6,004 bases of DNA from Polyangiaceae bacterium (GTDB taxonomy: Bacteria > Myxococcota > Polyangia > Polyangiales > Polyangiaceae): contig JAICTU010000531.1 of the NCBI GenBank assembly GCA_025936205.1, positions 1 through 6,004 on the forward strand. Reading direction: 5' to 3'. A program made the translations under genes and the position numbers. Below, piece by piece: positions 1 through 6,004 of this stretch. The notes beneath the pieces were generated by a model, which saw nothing but the letters and a program-made list of their open reading frames with translations, had not been told where the DNA came from and ran no database searches. Within the stretch, counting starts at the first letter, position 1. Each line of letters opens with the position of its first letter.

Positions 1-561
1 CCGGCGCAAGCTGAGCACCTGGCCTCTCACCACGCGCGCCATGGTCAACCACTGTACGAGCCCGAGCGCGAGAAATACTGGCAGAGCCTGGCCGCGCGCC
101 GTCTCGGAGAACATGAGCATGATCAGGATGACCAGGAACATGTAGGGAATGCCGTACAGAAAGTCGACCAGGCGCATCAGCACTTCGTCGACACGCCCGC
201 CGAAGTAACCCGCGATCGAGCCGACGGCGACGCCGACCGTGACCGAAGCCAGCGTTGCCGCCAGCCCGACCAGCAGCGAGGTCTGCCCTCCGATCAGCAC
301 GCGGGCCAGGTAGTCTCGACCGACGTTGTCGGTGCCGAAGAGGTGCTGACAGGAGGGGGGCTGATGGCGCAAGGCGGGGTTCACGCTCGTCGGATCCAGC
401 GCGAACACCAGCGGAATCAAGAAGCATGCGGCGCCAATGGCGAGCAGCAGCGCGGCCCCCAGCAGCGCGAAGCGGTTGCGTCGCAGTCTGCGCAGCGCCT
501 GCTGGCCAGGGCTCAGACCCCTGGGCGCCGGCTGAGGCACGCCCTGAGGAGTTCCGCTCAC
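1..561 (-). CDS. Oligopeptide/dipeptide ABC transporter permease, DppC/OppC type (partial, C-terminus outside window)
   Basis: This is the second inner-membrane subunit of a peptide-type ABC importer. It would pair with the DppB-type subunit to form the translocation channel. The 187 codons in the window start with GTG at 561 and stay open to position 1. An N-terminal cytoplasmic tail rich in Arg and Pro (residues 1-30) is followed by a first membrane segment at about 31-55. Next comes the family hallmark HLFGTDNVGRDYLARVL (73-89), a second membrane segment (about 96-118), GGRVDEVLMRLVD (121-133) and a third segment (about 137-151). The visible part ends in MARVVRGQVLSLRR (174-187), which lies just before the EAA loop that contacts the ATPase. 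The EAA loop itself and the last membrane segments are off the window. The GTG overlaps the TGA of the upstream permease (GTGA) and has a GGAG Shine-Dalgarno 6 bases away, so the start is well supported. The exact substrate cannot be told from the permease alone. Confidence 0.93.
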   Translation of the reverse strand, partial: MSGTPQGVPQPAPRGLSPGQQALRRLRRNRFALLGAALLLAIGAACFLIPLVFALDPTSVNPALRHQPPSCQHLFGTDNVGRDYLARVLIGGQTSLLVGLAATLASVTVGVAVGSIAGYFGGRVDEVLMRLVDFLYGIPYMFLVILIMLMFSETARGQALPVFLALGLVQWLTMARVVRGQVLSLRR

Positions 562-1796
562 AAGCTGCTCCGGACGCGCGGATCGAGCCAGGCGTAGGCC
601 AGATCCACCAGCAGATTGAACGCCGTGACCAGGGTCGCGTACAGGATCGCGCTGCCCAGCACGACCGAGTAGTCGCGGTTGATCGCGCCTTTCACAAACC
701 ATTGCCCCATGCCGGGGATACCGAACAGGCTCTCCACCACAAACGAGCCGGTCAGAATGCCCGCGGCAGCGGGCCCAAGGAACGAGACCACCGGCAGCAG
801 GGCACCTTTCAGAGCATGCACCAGCACGATGCGATGTTCCGGTAAGCCCTTGGCCCGCGCGGTGCGGATGAAGTCTTGCTGCATCACCTCGATCGTGCCG
901 TTGCGGGCCAGGCGCGCGATATAGGCCGCGTAGGGCAGGCCGAGCGTGACGCTCGGCAACAACAGATGGCGGAAGCTGCCCCAGCCCGCGACAGGCAGCA
1001 CGCGCAAAGAGAGTGCGAACACGATCACGAGCAGCGCCCCGATCACGAAGTTGGGCAGTGAGATACCGAGCAGCGCCAGCCCCATGCTCGCGTAGTCCGC
1101 GCGCGAGTTGGGGCGCAGCCCGGCGCAGGTCCCGAGCACCAGGCCGAGCGCCACCGCGAAAGTGAGGGCCAGCACGCCGAGCGCCAGGCTCACGGGCAAC
1201 GCGGGGCCGAGCAGCTCTTCCACGTTGCGGCCCTGCACCTTGATGGACGGGCCCAGGCTGCCTTCGACGAGCAGCCGGCGCATATAAATCTCGAAGAACT
1301 CGAGCGCGCCGCGCGGCACGCCGTAGCTGGCCCGCAGCGCCTCCTCCACCTGTGGGCTCGCGACCTGCTCACTGGCGAACGGATTGCCCGGCGCCAGGTA
1401 CATGAGCAGCGTCGTCACGAAGATCAGCAGCACCAGGGACGGGACGATGAAGGTCACCCGGCGCAGCACCGCAAGGGAGGCCCAGCGTCGCGCGGCGAGC
1501 AGCAAGAGCAGCGCCGGCGCCCCCGCCGCGAGCACGCCCAGCTGGGGGCGCAGCGCCGCGAACAGCAGCCCCGCGAGCAGCAGCGGCGCGAGCCAGCGCA
1601 CGGCGCGCGGAGGGAGCCAGGCCGCCCCCACGATCGCGCCCAGGCCGCCGCTCAGCGCCAGGGCGGAGCCGAGCCCGATCTGGTGCACCAGCAGCGCGAG
1701 CAGCGCGCCCACGGGCAGCGCAATCAGCGTGGACGGGCGCCAGGGCGGCACGGACAGATCGTCCTCTGGCGGGGTTTCGGCTGGCATCGCGGGCAT
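558..1796 (-). CDS. Oligopeptide/dipeptide ABC transporter permease, DppB/OppB type, with hydrophobic N-terminal extension
   Basis: This is the first inner-membrane permease of the importer (412 aa). Residues from about 111 to the end are a standard DppB-like subunit: LRRVTFIVPS opening the first core helix, LAPGNPF (134-140), a periplasmic loop, several membrane segments, the EAA-loop sequence RTARAKGLPEHRI (301-313), which docks the ATPase, FGIPGMG (348-354), and DPRVR near the C-terminus (405-409). Family members usually run to about 310-340 aa and begin at that first helix. Here roughly 110 extra residues precede it, with about four hydrophobic stretches (near 22-40, 42-60, 68-83 and 86-101). 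The extension keeps the high G/C third-position bias of the core, so it looks truly coded. The ATG at 1796 lies 1 base after the TGA of the binding protein gene; a second in-frame ATG at codon 4 is equally possible, and neither has a strong Shine-Dalgarno. Coupled translation from the upstream gene is likely. The role of the extension is unknown. Confidence 0.93.
   Translation of the reverse strand: MPAMPAETPPEDDLSVPPWRPSTLIALPVGALLALLVHQIGLGSALALSGGLGAIVGAAWLPPRAVRWLAPLLLAGLLFAALRPQLGVLAAGAPALLLLLAARRWASLAVLRRVTFIVPSLVLLIFVTTLLMYLAPGNPFASEQVASPQVEEALRASYGVPRGALEFFEIYMRRLLVEGSLGPSIKVQGRNVEELLGPALPVSLALGVLALTFAVALGLVLGTCAGLRPNSRADYASMGLALLGISLPNFVIGALLVIVFALSLRVLPVAGWGSFRHLLLPSVTLGLPYAAYIARLARNGTIEVMQQDFIRTARAKGLPEHRIVLVHALKGALLPVVSFLGPAAAGILTGSFVVESLFGIPGMGQWFVKGAINRDYSVVLGSAILYATLVTAFNLLVDLAYAWLDPRVRSSL
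568..571 (-). promoter_or_regulatory. Ribosome binding site of the DppC-type permease
   Basis: GGAG on the minus strand lies 6 bases before the GTG at 561, inside the last codons of the upstream permease. It decides the GTG start and fits translational coupling through the GTGA stop/start overlap at 558-561. Confidence 0.6.
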
Positions 1797-1797
1797 C

Positions 1798-3894
1798 TCA
1801 GCGCTGGCTCGGCTCGAACCAGAGGTCGCGCAGCGGATGGACGGCGCGCAGATTGGGTGTGCGCGACCCGTCGGGTTGCTCGAGCTCGGTGTACACGCCG
1901 CGCAGGCCCGGTGCGCGCAGGCCGCTCTCGACGTAGAAATACACGGGCAGGACCGGGAATTCGTCTTGCACCAGGATGGCCTCGGCCTCGGCCCGCACCT
2001 TCATGCGCGCGCTCTCCAGCAGCTCACGGCGGGCGCTCAGGTCGCTCGTGGCAGCCCGCCGCCGCAGCAGCTCGGCGATCGGTTGTGGCTGCTTCAGCGC
2101 GGCGAGCACCGCCTGCGGCTGAGACGCGAAGCCCTCCATGTGAGAGGCGGCGCGGATCAGCGCGTCGTAGCGCGCCGAGCTGAAGCCGGTCTGGTTGTTG
2201 CCGCCATTGCTGACCCAGAGATCGAGGAAGGTGTTGGGATCGAGGTAGTCCCCGATCCAGGTGGCGCGCGCCAGATCGAAGTCTCCGGCGCGCGTCGTGG
2301 CCAAGTAAGATTGCCACTCCTGGTTGTAAGCAGCGATCTCGATACCGAGGTTGCGGCGCAGCTGATCGCCGATCACCTCGGCGATCTTCTTGTGAGCTTC
2401 CAGCGTGTTGTACAGAATTCCCACCGCCGGGAAGCCGCGGCCCTCGGGATACCCCGCCTCCGCGAGCAGCCGTCGCGCGCGCTCCAGGTCGAGCCGAATG
2501 TGGCTCGCTGGCGCTTCATAGCCGGGAACGCCCGGCGGCACGAAGTGATCGGCGGGCAGCTGACCGAGGCCCAGCACTTGCTCGCTGATCTGTCGCCGGT
2601 CGATCGCCAGATTCAGCGCTTCGCGCACCCGCGGATCGTCAAAGGGCTTCCGGCGCGTGTTGAAGCGATAGAAGTACACCGTGAACGCCGGATGTACGTA
2701 GAAGTCCGGGCGCTGGCGCAGCGCATCGACCAGGTCCAGCGGATAGTTGGGGGAGGGGAGCCAGTCCGCTTCGCCGGTGAGGTAGAGGTTCAATGCGGTA
2801 GTGGTGTTTTCCGTGGGCAACGCCTCGATGCTCTCCGCGCGCACCTCGCTGCGCCCCCAGTAGCGCGCGTTGCGGCGCAACCGGATCCGATCATTGACGT
2901 GCCAGCTCTCGAGCTCGAAGGGCCCGTTGCTCACGATCGTTTCCGGCAAGAACCAGGCGCGGCCGTGGCGCTCGACGGCCTGCCGCGGCACCGGCAGAGC
3001 CGTGTAGAACGACGTCAAATCGAGGAAGTACGGCGTCGGCGCTTCCAGCTCGACCACCAGCGTATGCTCTCCGCTCGCGTAGATCCCGAGCGAGCTGCCG
3101 AAGCGCGCGCTCACGTCGCTTCCCTGCGCGCGCAGGCGCGCCGCCTCGCGCGACAGCGCCGAGCGGAACCGCGCGAGAGCCCCCGCCGGCACGTCCCTGT
3201 CCGCGGGTTGGTCGAGCAGGCTGCGCAGATCTGCGTCTTCCGTGTACTGCAGGCTGTCGTACAGCGGGAGCCGGCGCGCGAGCTCCCGCCAGGCGGGCGC
3301 GCTCAGGTTGCCGGCTCCGGCGGCTGCTGCGGCTTGCTCGAGCGCCGGTATCAGCTGCCGCTCGATGGTCTGCGCGAGCGACTCGTAGCTGTTGAAGGCG
3401 CGCGCCCCGCGTACCGGATAGAGCAGGTAGGCGTAGCGGGCGCCCAGCTTCGGATCCAGCACGCGCTTCCAGGAATAGACGAAGTCGGCGGCGGTCACGC
3501 GCGTGCCGTCGCTCCAGTAGCTGTCCTCGCGCAACTGAAAGGTATAGCGGAGCCCGTCGTCGGAGATCTCCCAGGAGCTGGCGACCCCTGGCGCAGGCCG
3601 CATCGAGCTCGCCTCCGGTCGCGTCAGCCCCTCGAACAACGCCGTGACGATCCGCCCGCCGGGTTGACTGGTGAGCAATGCGGGGTCGAGGGTGTCGGGC
3701 TCGACGCCGTTGACGAAGCGTACGCTGGCAGGCTTGCCCGCTGAAGCCGAGAACGAGAGCGCGGCGAGCAACAGCCCGGCGCCCAGCGTCGCGAGCAGCC
3801 CGGCGAGCGTGCGGTACACGCGCCGAGAGTAGACCGCTCCACGTCGTCGCACCAGGCTGGCGCGCCCCGCGGCCGGTGAAACTGGTGATTTCAT
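1798..3894 (-). CDS. Family 5 extracellular solute-binding protein of a peptide ABC importer (OppA/DppA type)
   Basis: This is the periplasmic receptor that captures the substrate, probably an oligopeptide, and hands it to the two permeases encoded directly downstream. A basic N-region is followed by a hydrophobic segment (about 29-48) and an ASA|G-like signal peptidase I site near 50-53. No lipobox cysteine is seen. Family features follow in order: EPDTLDPAL (65-73), ALFEGLTRP (85-93), WSDGTRVTAADFVYSWKRVLDP (about 127-148), SNGPFELESW (332-341), FNTRRKPFDDPRVREALNLA (421-440), and WIGDYLDPNTFL (546-557). By family comparison, the Asp in GDY (D549) probably matches the OppA aspartate that binds the peptide N-terminus. 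At 698 aa it is far longer than the usual 500-550 aa, because of helical insertions at about 165-250 and 573-620. The start is uncertain: codons 2-26 use A/T-ending or rare codons (AAA, TCA, CCA, GTT, CGA) unlike the rest, and a GTG at 3816 would leave a typical 26-residue signal peptide. The ATG at 3894 is given as the longest option. Confidence 0.93.
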   Translation of the reverse strand: MKSPVSPAAGRASLVRRRGAVYSRRVYRTLAGLLATLGAGLLLAALSFSASAGKPASVRFVNGVEPDTLDPALLTSQPGGRIVTALFEGLTRPEASSMRPAPGVASSWEISDDGLRYTFQLREDSYWSDGTRVTAADFVYSWKRVLDPKLGARYAYLLYPVRGARAFNSYESLAQTIERQLIPALEQAAAAAGAGNLSAPAWRELARRLPLYDSLQYTEDADLRSLLDQPADRDVPAGALARFRSALSREAARLRAQGSDVSARFGSSLGIYASGEHTLVVELEAPTPYFLDLTSFYTALPVPRQAVERHGRAWFLPETIVSNGPFELESWHVNDRIRLRRNARYWGRSEVRAESIEALPTENTTTALNLYLTGEADWLPSPNYPLDLVDALRQRPDFYVHPAFTVYFYRFNTRRKPFDDPRVREALNLAIDRRQISEQVLGLGQLPADHFVPPGVPGYEAPASHIRLDLERARRLLAEAGYPEGRGFPAVGILYNTLEAHKKIAEVIGDQLRRNLGIEIAAYNQEWQSYLATTRAGDFDLARATWIGDYLDPNTFLDLWVSNGGNNQTGFSSARYDALIRAASHMEGFASQPQAVLAALKQPQPIAELLRRRAATSDLSARRELLESARMKVRAEAEAILVQDEFPVLPVYFYVESGLRAPGLRGVYTELEQPDGSRTPNLRAVHPLRDLWFEPSQR

Positions 3895-3895
3895 G

Positions 3896-3912
3896 CGGCG
3901 CCTGGAGCGCCG
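3896..3912 (-). other. Short GC hairpin in the cyclase/binding-protein junction
   Basis: A perfect 6-bp stem (CGGCGC with GCGCCG) closes a 5-base loop, one base upstream of the ATG at 3894 and 7 bases after the cyclase stop at 3920. No run of T follows on the minus strand, so it is not a classical terminator. If the ATG at 3894 is used, the only weak Shine-Dalgarno (AGG, 3903-3901) sits at the loop edge. The hairpin could then limit initiation unless ribosomes finishing the cyclase melt it. It may also be chance in GC-rich DNA. Confidence 0.4.
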
Positions 3913-3919
3913 AGGTGGT

Positions 3920-4993
3920 TCAGTCCGAACAGACCTGGTTTCGGCCCAGATGCTTGGCGCGGTAGAGCCGCTCGTCGACCTGCGCGATCAGGTCTTCCTT
4001 CGTGTTCGAAGGGCAGGTGCTCAGCGAGGCCACACCGGCGCTCAGGGTCACGCGCAATGTGACCCTTCCCACCCGCATCTGTGCGTTCTGCACGGCAGTG
4101 CGCACGCGCTCCGCGACGGCAGTCGCGCCGCTCTGAGGAATGCCGCGCAGCAGCACCAGGAACTCCTCACCGCCGTAGCGAGCGAGGATGTCCTCTGTGC
4201 GCAGCTGGTCCGTGATCACCTCGGAGATGCAGCGCAGCACCACGTCGCCCGAGTTGTGCCCGTGACGGTCGTTGATGTGCTTGAAGTAGTCGATGTCCAG
4301 CATCACCACCGAGAGCTCGCTCTGATGGCGCAGGGCGTAGGCCAGCTCCTCGTCGAAGCGCTTGTCGATGAAACGCCGGTTGTAGGCGCGCGTCAGCGCG
4401 TCCACCGTCGTCTCCTCGTACAGGCGCATCATGGCCTGCTCCTGCTTCCGGTCCATCATGCAAAAGCGGAAGCTGGCGTGGGGACCGAACTGCAGCAGGT
4501 CGCCCTCCATGAGCGGAGCGCGCTTCACCCGGCGGCCCTCCAGGAAGGTCCCGTTGCTCGATTCCAGATCCTGGATGAAGTAGTGCCCGCGCGTGTGCAA
4601 CAGCAGTGCGTGCCGGCGGCTCACGCCCTCATCGCCGAGACGCAGGCCGGAGGCGGAGCCGCGCCCGATCAACAGCTCCGCGGTCTCGAGCGAGAAGACC
4701 TGGCCGTTCGCGGGCCCATCCACGCGCACCAGCACCCCGCGATCGCGCGCCGCGGCCGGTGTGCTTTCGCTGGCGGGCAGCTCGAACTGCTCGGTAATGG
4801 GCTCGTCTTCTTCATCGCGGGATCCCATCATCGGCGGCACGCTGGGGGGTGAAAGGTCGAGACTGCCGTCGCTCAGCTGGCGGTACAGCCGCTGGATCTC
4901 TTCTTCTTTGGAAGCGCGACGCACCCCGGACGTCTTGCGCGCGGACTCAGCTTCGGCGTCTGTCTCCGGGTCGGCACGATGGGGGTTCGCCAC
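3920..4993 (-). CDS. Diguanylate cyclase with N-terminal FHA domain (FHA-GGDEF)
   Basis: This is predicted to make cyclic di-GMP from two GTP in the cytoplasm, controlled through a phosphothreonine-recognising FHA domain. Residue numbers count from the longest start, a TTG at 5017 (365 aa). A charged, probably disordered segment (1-90) includes a short KEEEIQRLYRQL helix (37-48). The FHA domain (about 93-178) has IGRG (117-120), SRRH (133-136) and SSNGTFL (153-159), so the phosphopeptide-binding residues are present. The GGDEF domain (about 203-363) has DALTRAYNRR, metal-binding DIDYFKHIND (241-250) and the active GGEEF signature (282-286). An inhibitory RTED site (273-276) is spaced correctly, five residues before the signature, so product feedback is expected. 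There is no signal peptide or membrane segment. I chose the GTG at 4993 because a GAGG lies 5 bases upstream; the TTG at 5017 has only a weak AAGAAG. The gene stops 25 bases before the annotated binding protein start and may share its transcript. The kinase that feeds the FHA domain is not in the window. Confidence 0.95.
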   Translation of the reverse strand: MANPHRADPETDAEAESARKTSGVRRASKEEEIQRLYRQLSDGSLDLSPPSVPPMMGSRDEEDEPITEQFELPASESTPAAARDRGVLVRVDGPANGQVFSLETAELLIGRGSASGLRLGDEGVSRRHALLLHTRGHYFIQDLESSNGTFLEGRRVKRAPLMEGDLLQFGPHASFRFCMMDRKQEQAMMRLYEETTVDALTRAYNRRFIDKRFDEELAYALRHQSELSVVMLDIDYFKHINDRHGHNSGDVVLRCISEVITDQLRTEDILARYGGEEFLVLLRGIPQSGATAVAERVRTAVQNAQMRVGRVTLRVTLSAGVASLSTCPSNTKEDLIAQVDERLYRAKHLGRNQVCSD

Positions 4994-4998
4994 GTCAT

Positions 4999-5002
4999 CC
5001 TC
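4999..5002 (-). promoter_or_regulatory. Ribosome binding site deciding the cyclase start
   Basis: GAGG on the minus strand lies 5 bases before the GTG at 4993. It favours this start over the in-frame TTG at 5017, eight codons upstream, which has no comparable site. Confidence 0.45.
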
Positions 5003-5017
5003 GAACGACCCAACCAA

Positions 5018-5110
5018 AGCGCTTCTTTATCTGGCTCGGCTGCTTTTTGTGGGCATTTATCGGTATCAATCCGGCTACTTGCCCCCGGCAGCATTCGCGC
5101 CCCGCCGGCT
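5018..5110 (-). promoter_or_regulatory. Probable promoter region of the cyclase (and possibly the importer operon)
   Basis: This stretch is clearly richer in A/T than the flanking coding DNA, with TTGATA (5069-5064), GATAAAT and AGATAAAG motifs on the minus strand. It lies between the terminator of the upstream gene and the cyclase start, where a promoter must be if the terminator works. TTGATA resembles a -35 box, but I see no convincing -10 box at 16-18 bases, so no precise promoter is assigned. Confidence 0.3.
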
Positions 5111-5129
5111 CGCGCCAGTTGCACCGAGC

Positions 5130-5159
5130 AAAATGGCAAAACCCCCGCCGGAGCGGGGG
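5130..5159 (-). terminator. Rho-independent terminator of the DUF4015-like gene
   Basis: On the minus strand, a perfect 7-bp all-GC stem (arms 5159-5153 and 5148-5142) encloses the 4-base loop TCCG. It is followed directly by TTTTGCCATTTT (5141-5130). It begins about 52 bases after the TGA of the glycoside-hydrolase-like gene (5212), the right place and orientation to end that transcript and separate it from the cyclase. Confidence 0.85.
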
Positions 5160-5211
5160 CTCGAGCCCGCACCAGAGCAACTCGGGGTGAGGGCTGCGTT
5201 GCCGACGCTCG

Positions 5212-6004
5212 TCAGCTCGCCGTGTCGTCCTTGAACTGCCGCAGGATCTCGAACAGCAGATCGTAGTGATTGCCGGCGCTCCAGGCGAGCCAGCCTTCGC
5301 CCTGCGCGTCGCGTACGGCCTTGAGTTGTGCGCGAATGTACTTGACGCGCTCGACCGTGTTCATCGGATGACGGAAGTTGAACAGCTCGATGTAGGCCAG
5401 TATCGGCACCTGCTGATTGCCCATCTGGCGCTTCATCCCCATCAGGGACGTGTAGATCGTCTCGTAGGGCTTGAGCGCATGCTCCTGGTAGGGCTCGTAG
5501 TGTGAGGGGTAGACCATCGGGCAGACCTTGTCGATCTCCGGAGCGAACACGTTGATGTCCTGCCCGATGTGCATCGAGGGAGCGAGCCCGACCTCGCCAA
5601 AGACATCGATCTGCAGCTGCGCGCCGTGCTCGTTGATGCGCTTCTTGAAGAAGCGCAGGATCTCGCGGATGTCGAGCGCGTTGTTGGGCGACGCGGCGTT
5701 CTTCGAGCTGTAGCGAATGTAGTCGAGTTGCACGTCCTTCGCGCCCAGGTCGATGGCGTACTTCGCCAGCTTCCAGCGCTCCTCCCAGTATTGCTGGTTG
5801 GTGATCTGCTCGCGCGTGCCGCCACCCTCGAACATGGTGATGCGCGGCACATAGCGCAAGCCGTGCTCCTGGATGCGCTGGACCGCGGCCTTGTAGTTGT
5901 TCGAGGGCCACCACAGGTCGACGACCAGCGTGTTGATGCCGACCTCCAGCGAGTTGTTGATCAGATGATCGAGCTTGGCCTTGTTCAGGGCCGTGTACTG
6001 CTGC
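5212..6004 (-). CDS. Putative glycoside-hydrolase-like TIM-barrel protein, DUF4015 family (partial, N-terminus outside window)
   Basis: The last 263 codons are in the window; the reading frame is open to 6004, so the start and any signal peptide lie outside. The sequence fits the DUF4015 putative glycosyl hydrolase family. Counting from the first full codon in the window, LDHLINNSLEVGINTLVVDLW (11-31) looks like the opening strand. It is followed by LRYVPRITMF (49-58), a conserved AKDVQLDYIRYSS block (about 89-101), DVFGEVG (133-139), IGQDINVFAPEID (146-158), the hallmark PMVYPSHYEP (162-171), and a closing GWLAWSAGNHYD (237-248). These conserved acidic and aromatic blocks line up with barrel strand ends, where catalytic or sugar-binding residues are expected. 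The family's substrate is not established, so a cell-wall or polysaccharide role is only inference. The gene ends in TGA at 5212 and has its own terminator, so it is not part of the importer operon. Confidence 0.85.
   Translation of the reverse strand, partial: QQYTALNKAKLDHLINNSLEVGINTLVVDLWWPSNNYKAAVQRIQEHGLRYVPRITMFEGGGTREQITNQQYWEERWKLAKYAIDLGAKDVQLDYIRYSSKNAASPNNALDIREILRFFKKRINEHGAQLQIDVFGEVGLAPSMHIGQDINVFAPEIDKVCPMVYPSHYEPYQEHALKPYETIYTSLMGMKRQMGNQQVPILAYIELFNFRHPMNTVERVKYIRAQLKAVRDAQGEGWLAWSAGNHYDLLFEILRQFKDDTAS

Noticed and set aside
255..845. A plus-strand open frame across the junction of the two permeases
   Set aside because: It is antisense to both permeases, has Arg/Ala low-complexity composition, and has no recognisable motif.
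1384..3744. A 786-codon open frame on the plus strand opposite the permease and binding protein genes
   Set aside because: It is antisense to two well-supported genes and spans their junction, where the sense frame changes. The product is rich in Arg, Ala and Gln with no recognisable domain. Long antisense frames are expected opposite high-GC genes.
3896..3912. The junction hairpin as a rho-independent terminator after the cyclase
   Set aside because: The stem is only 6 bp and is followed by CATGAAATC on the minus strand, with no T-tract.
3893..4852. A 319-codon plus-strand open frame opposite the FHA-GGDEF gene
   Set aside because: It is antisense to a gene with clear FHA and GGDEF motifs. 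The His/Ala/Val/Gln-rich product is typical of a reverse-frame shadow.
5064..5069. TTGATA as the -35 box of a defined sigma-70 promoter
   Set aside because: No acceptable -10 hexamer lies 16-18 bases downstream on the minus strand (AAAGCA or similar), so only a broad promoter region is reported.
5075..5914. A 279-codon minus-strand frame overlapping the glycoside-hydrolase-like gene
   Set aside because: It is shifted relative to the frame that carries the DUF4015 motifs, reads through the terminator, and gives an Arg/Ala/His-rich product without domains.

Overview
This is a GC-rich window in which every gene I can support lies on the minus strand, so transcription runs from right to left. 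It is compact, with high G/C at third codon positions, periplasmic-type peptide transport genes and an FHA-GGDEF signalling protein. This suits a high-GC Gram-negative bacterium. By family style I would guess Myxococcota or a related deltaproteobacterial lineage, but no marker gene in the window proves it.

Layout in the direction of transcription: (1) 6004-5212 is the C-terminal 263 residues of a putative glycoside-hydrolase-like protein of the DUF4015 type, whose 5' end is outside the window. (2) 5211-5018 is intergenic. It holds a good rho-independent terminator for that gene (5159-5130), then an AT-richer stretch that probably carries the promoter of the next gene. (3) 4993 (or 5017) to 3920 is a diguanylate cyclase with an N-terminal FHA domain and an intact c-di-GMP inhibitory site. 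(4) 3894-1798 is a large family 5 (OppA/DppA type) extracellular solute-binding protein. (5) 1796-558 is a DppB/OppB-type permease with an unusual hydrophobic N-terminal extension. (6) 561-1 is the first 187 codons of a DppC/OppC-type permease, cut by the window edge.

Genes 4-6 form a tight peptide/dipeptide ABC importer operon: there is 1 base between the binding protein and the first permease, and a 4-base GTGA overlap between the permeases. The ATPase genes are not in the window and probably follow to the left of position 1. The diguanylate cyclase stops 25 bases before the annotated start of the binding protein, so it may be co-transcribed with the importer. The true start of the binding protein is uncertain, however, and the gap could be about 100 bases.

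I see no mobile element, CRISPR array, tRNA, rRNA or clearly undescribed system. The points most worth a second look are the extra membrane segments on the DppB-type permease, two helical insertions in the binding protein, the ambiguous start and hairpin at the cyclase/transporter junction, and the possible link between c-di-GMP signalling and peptide uptake.
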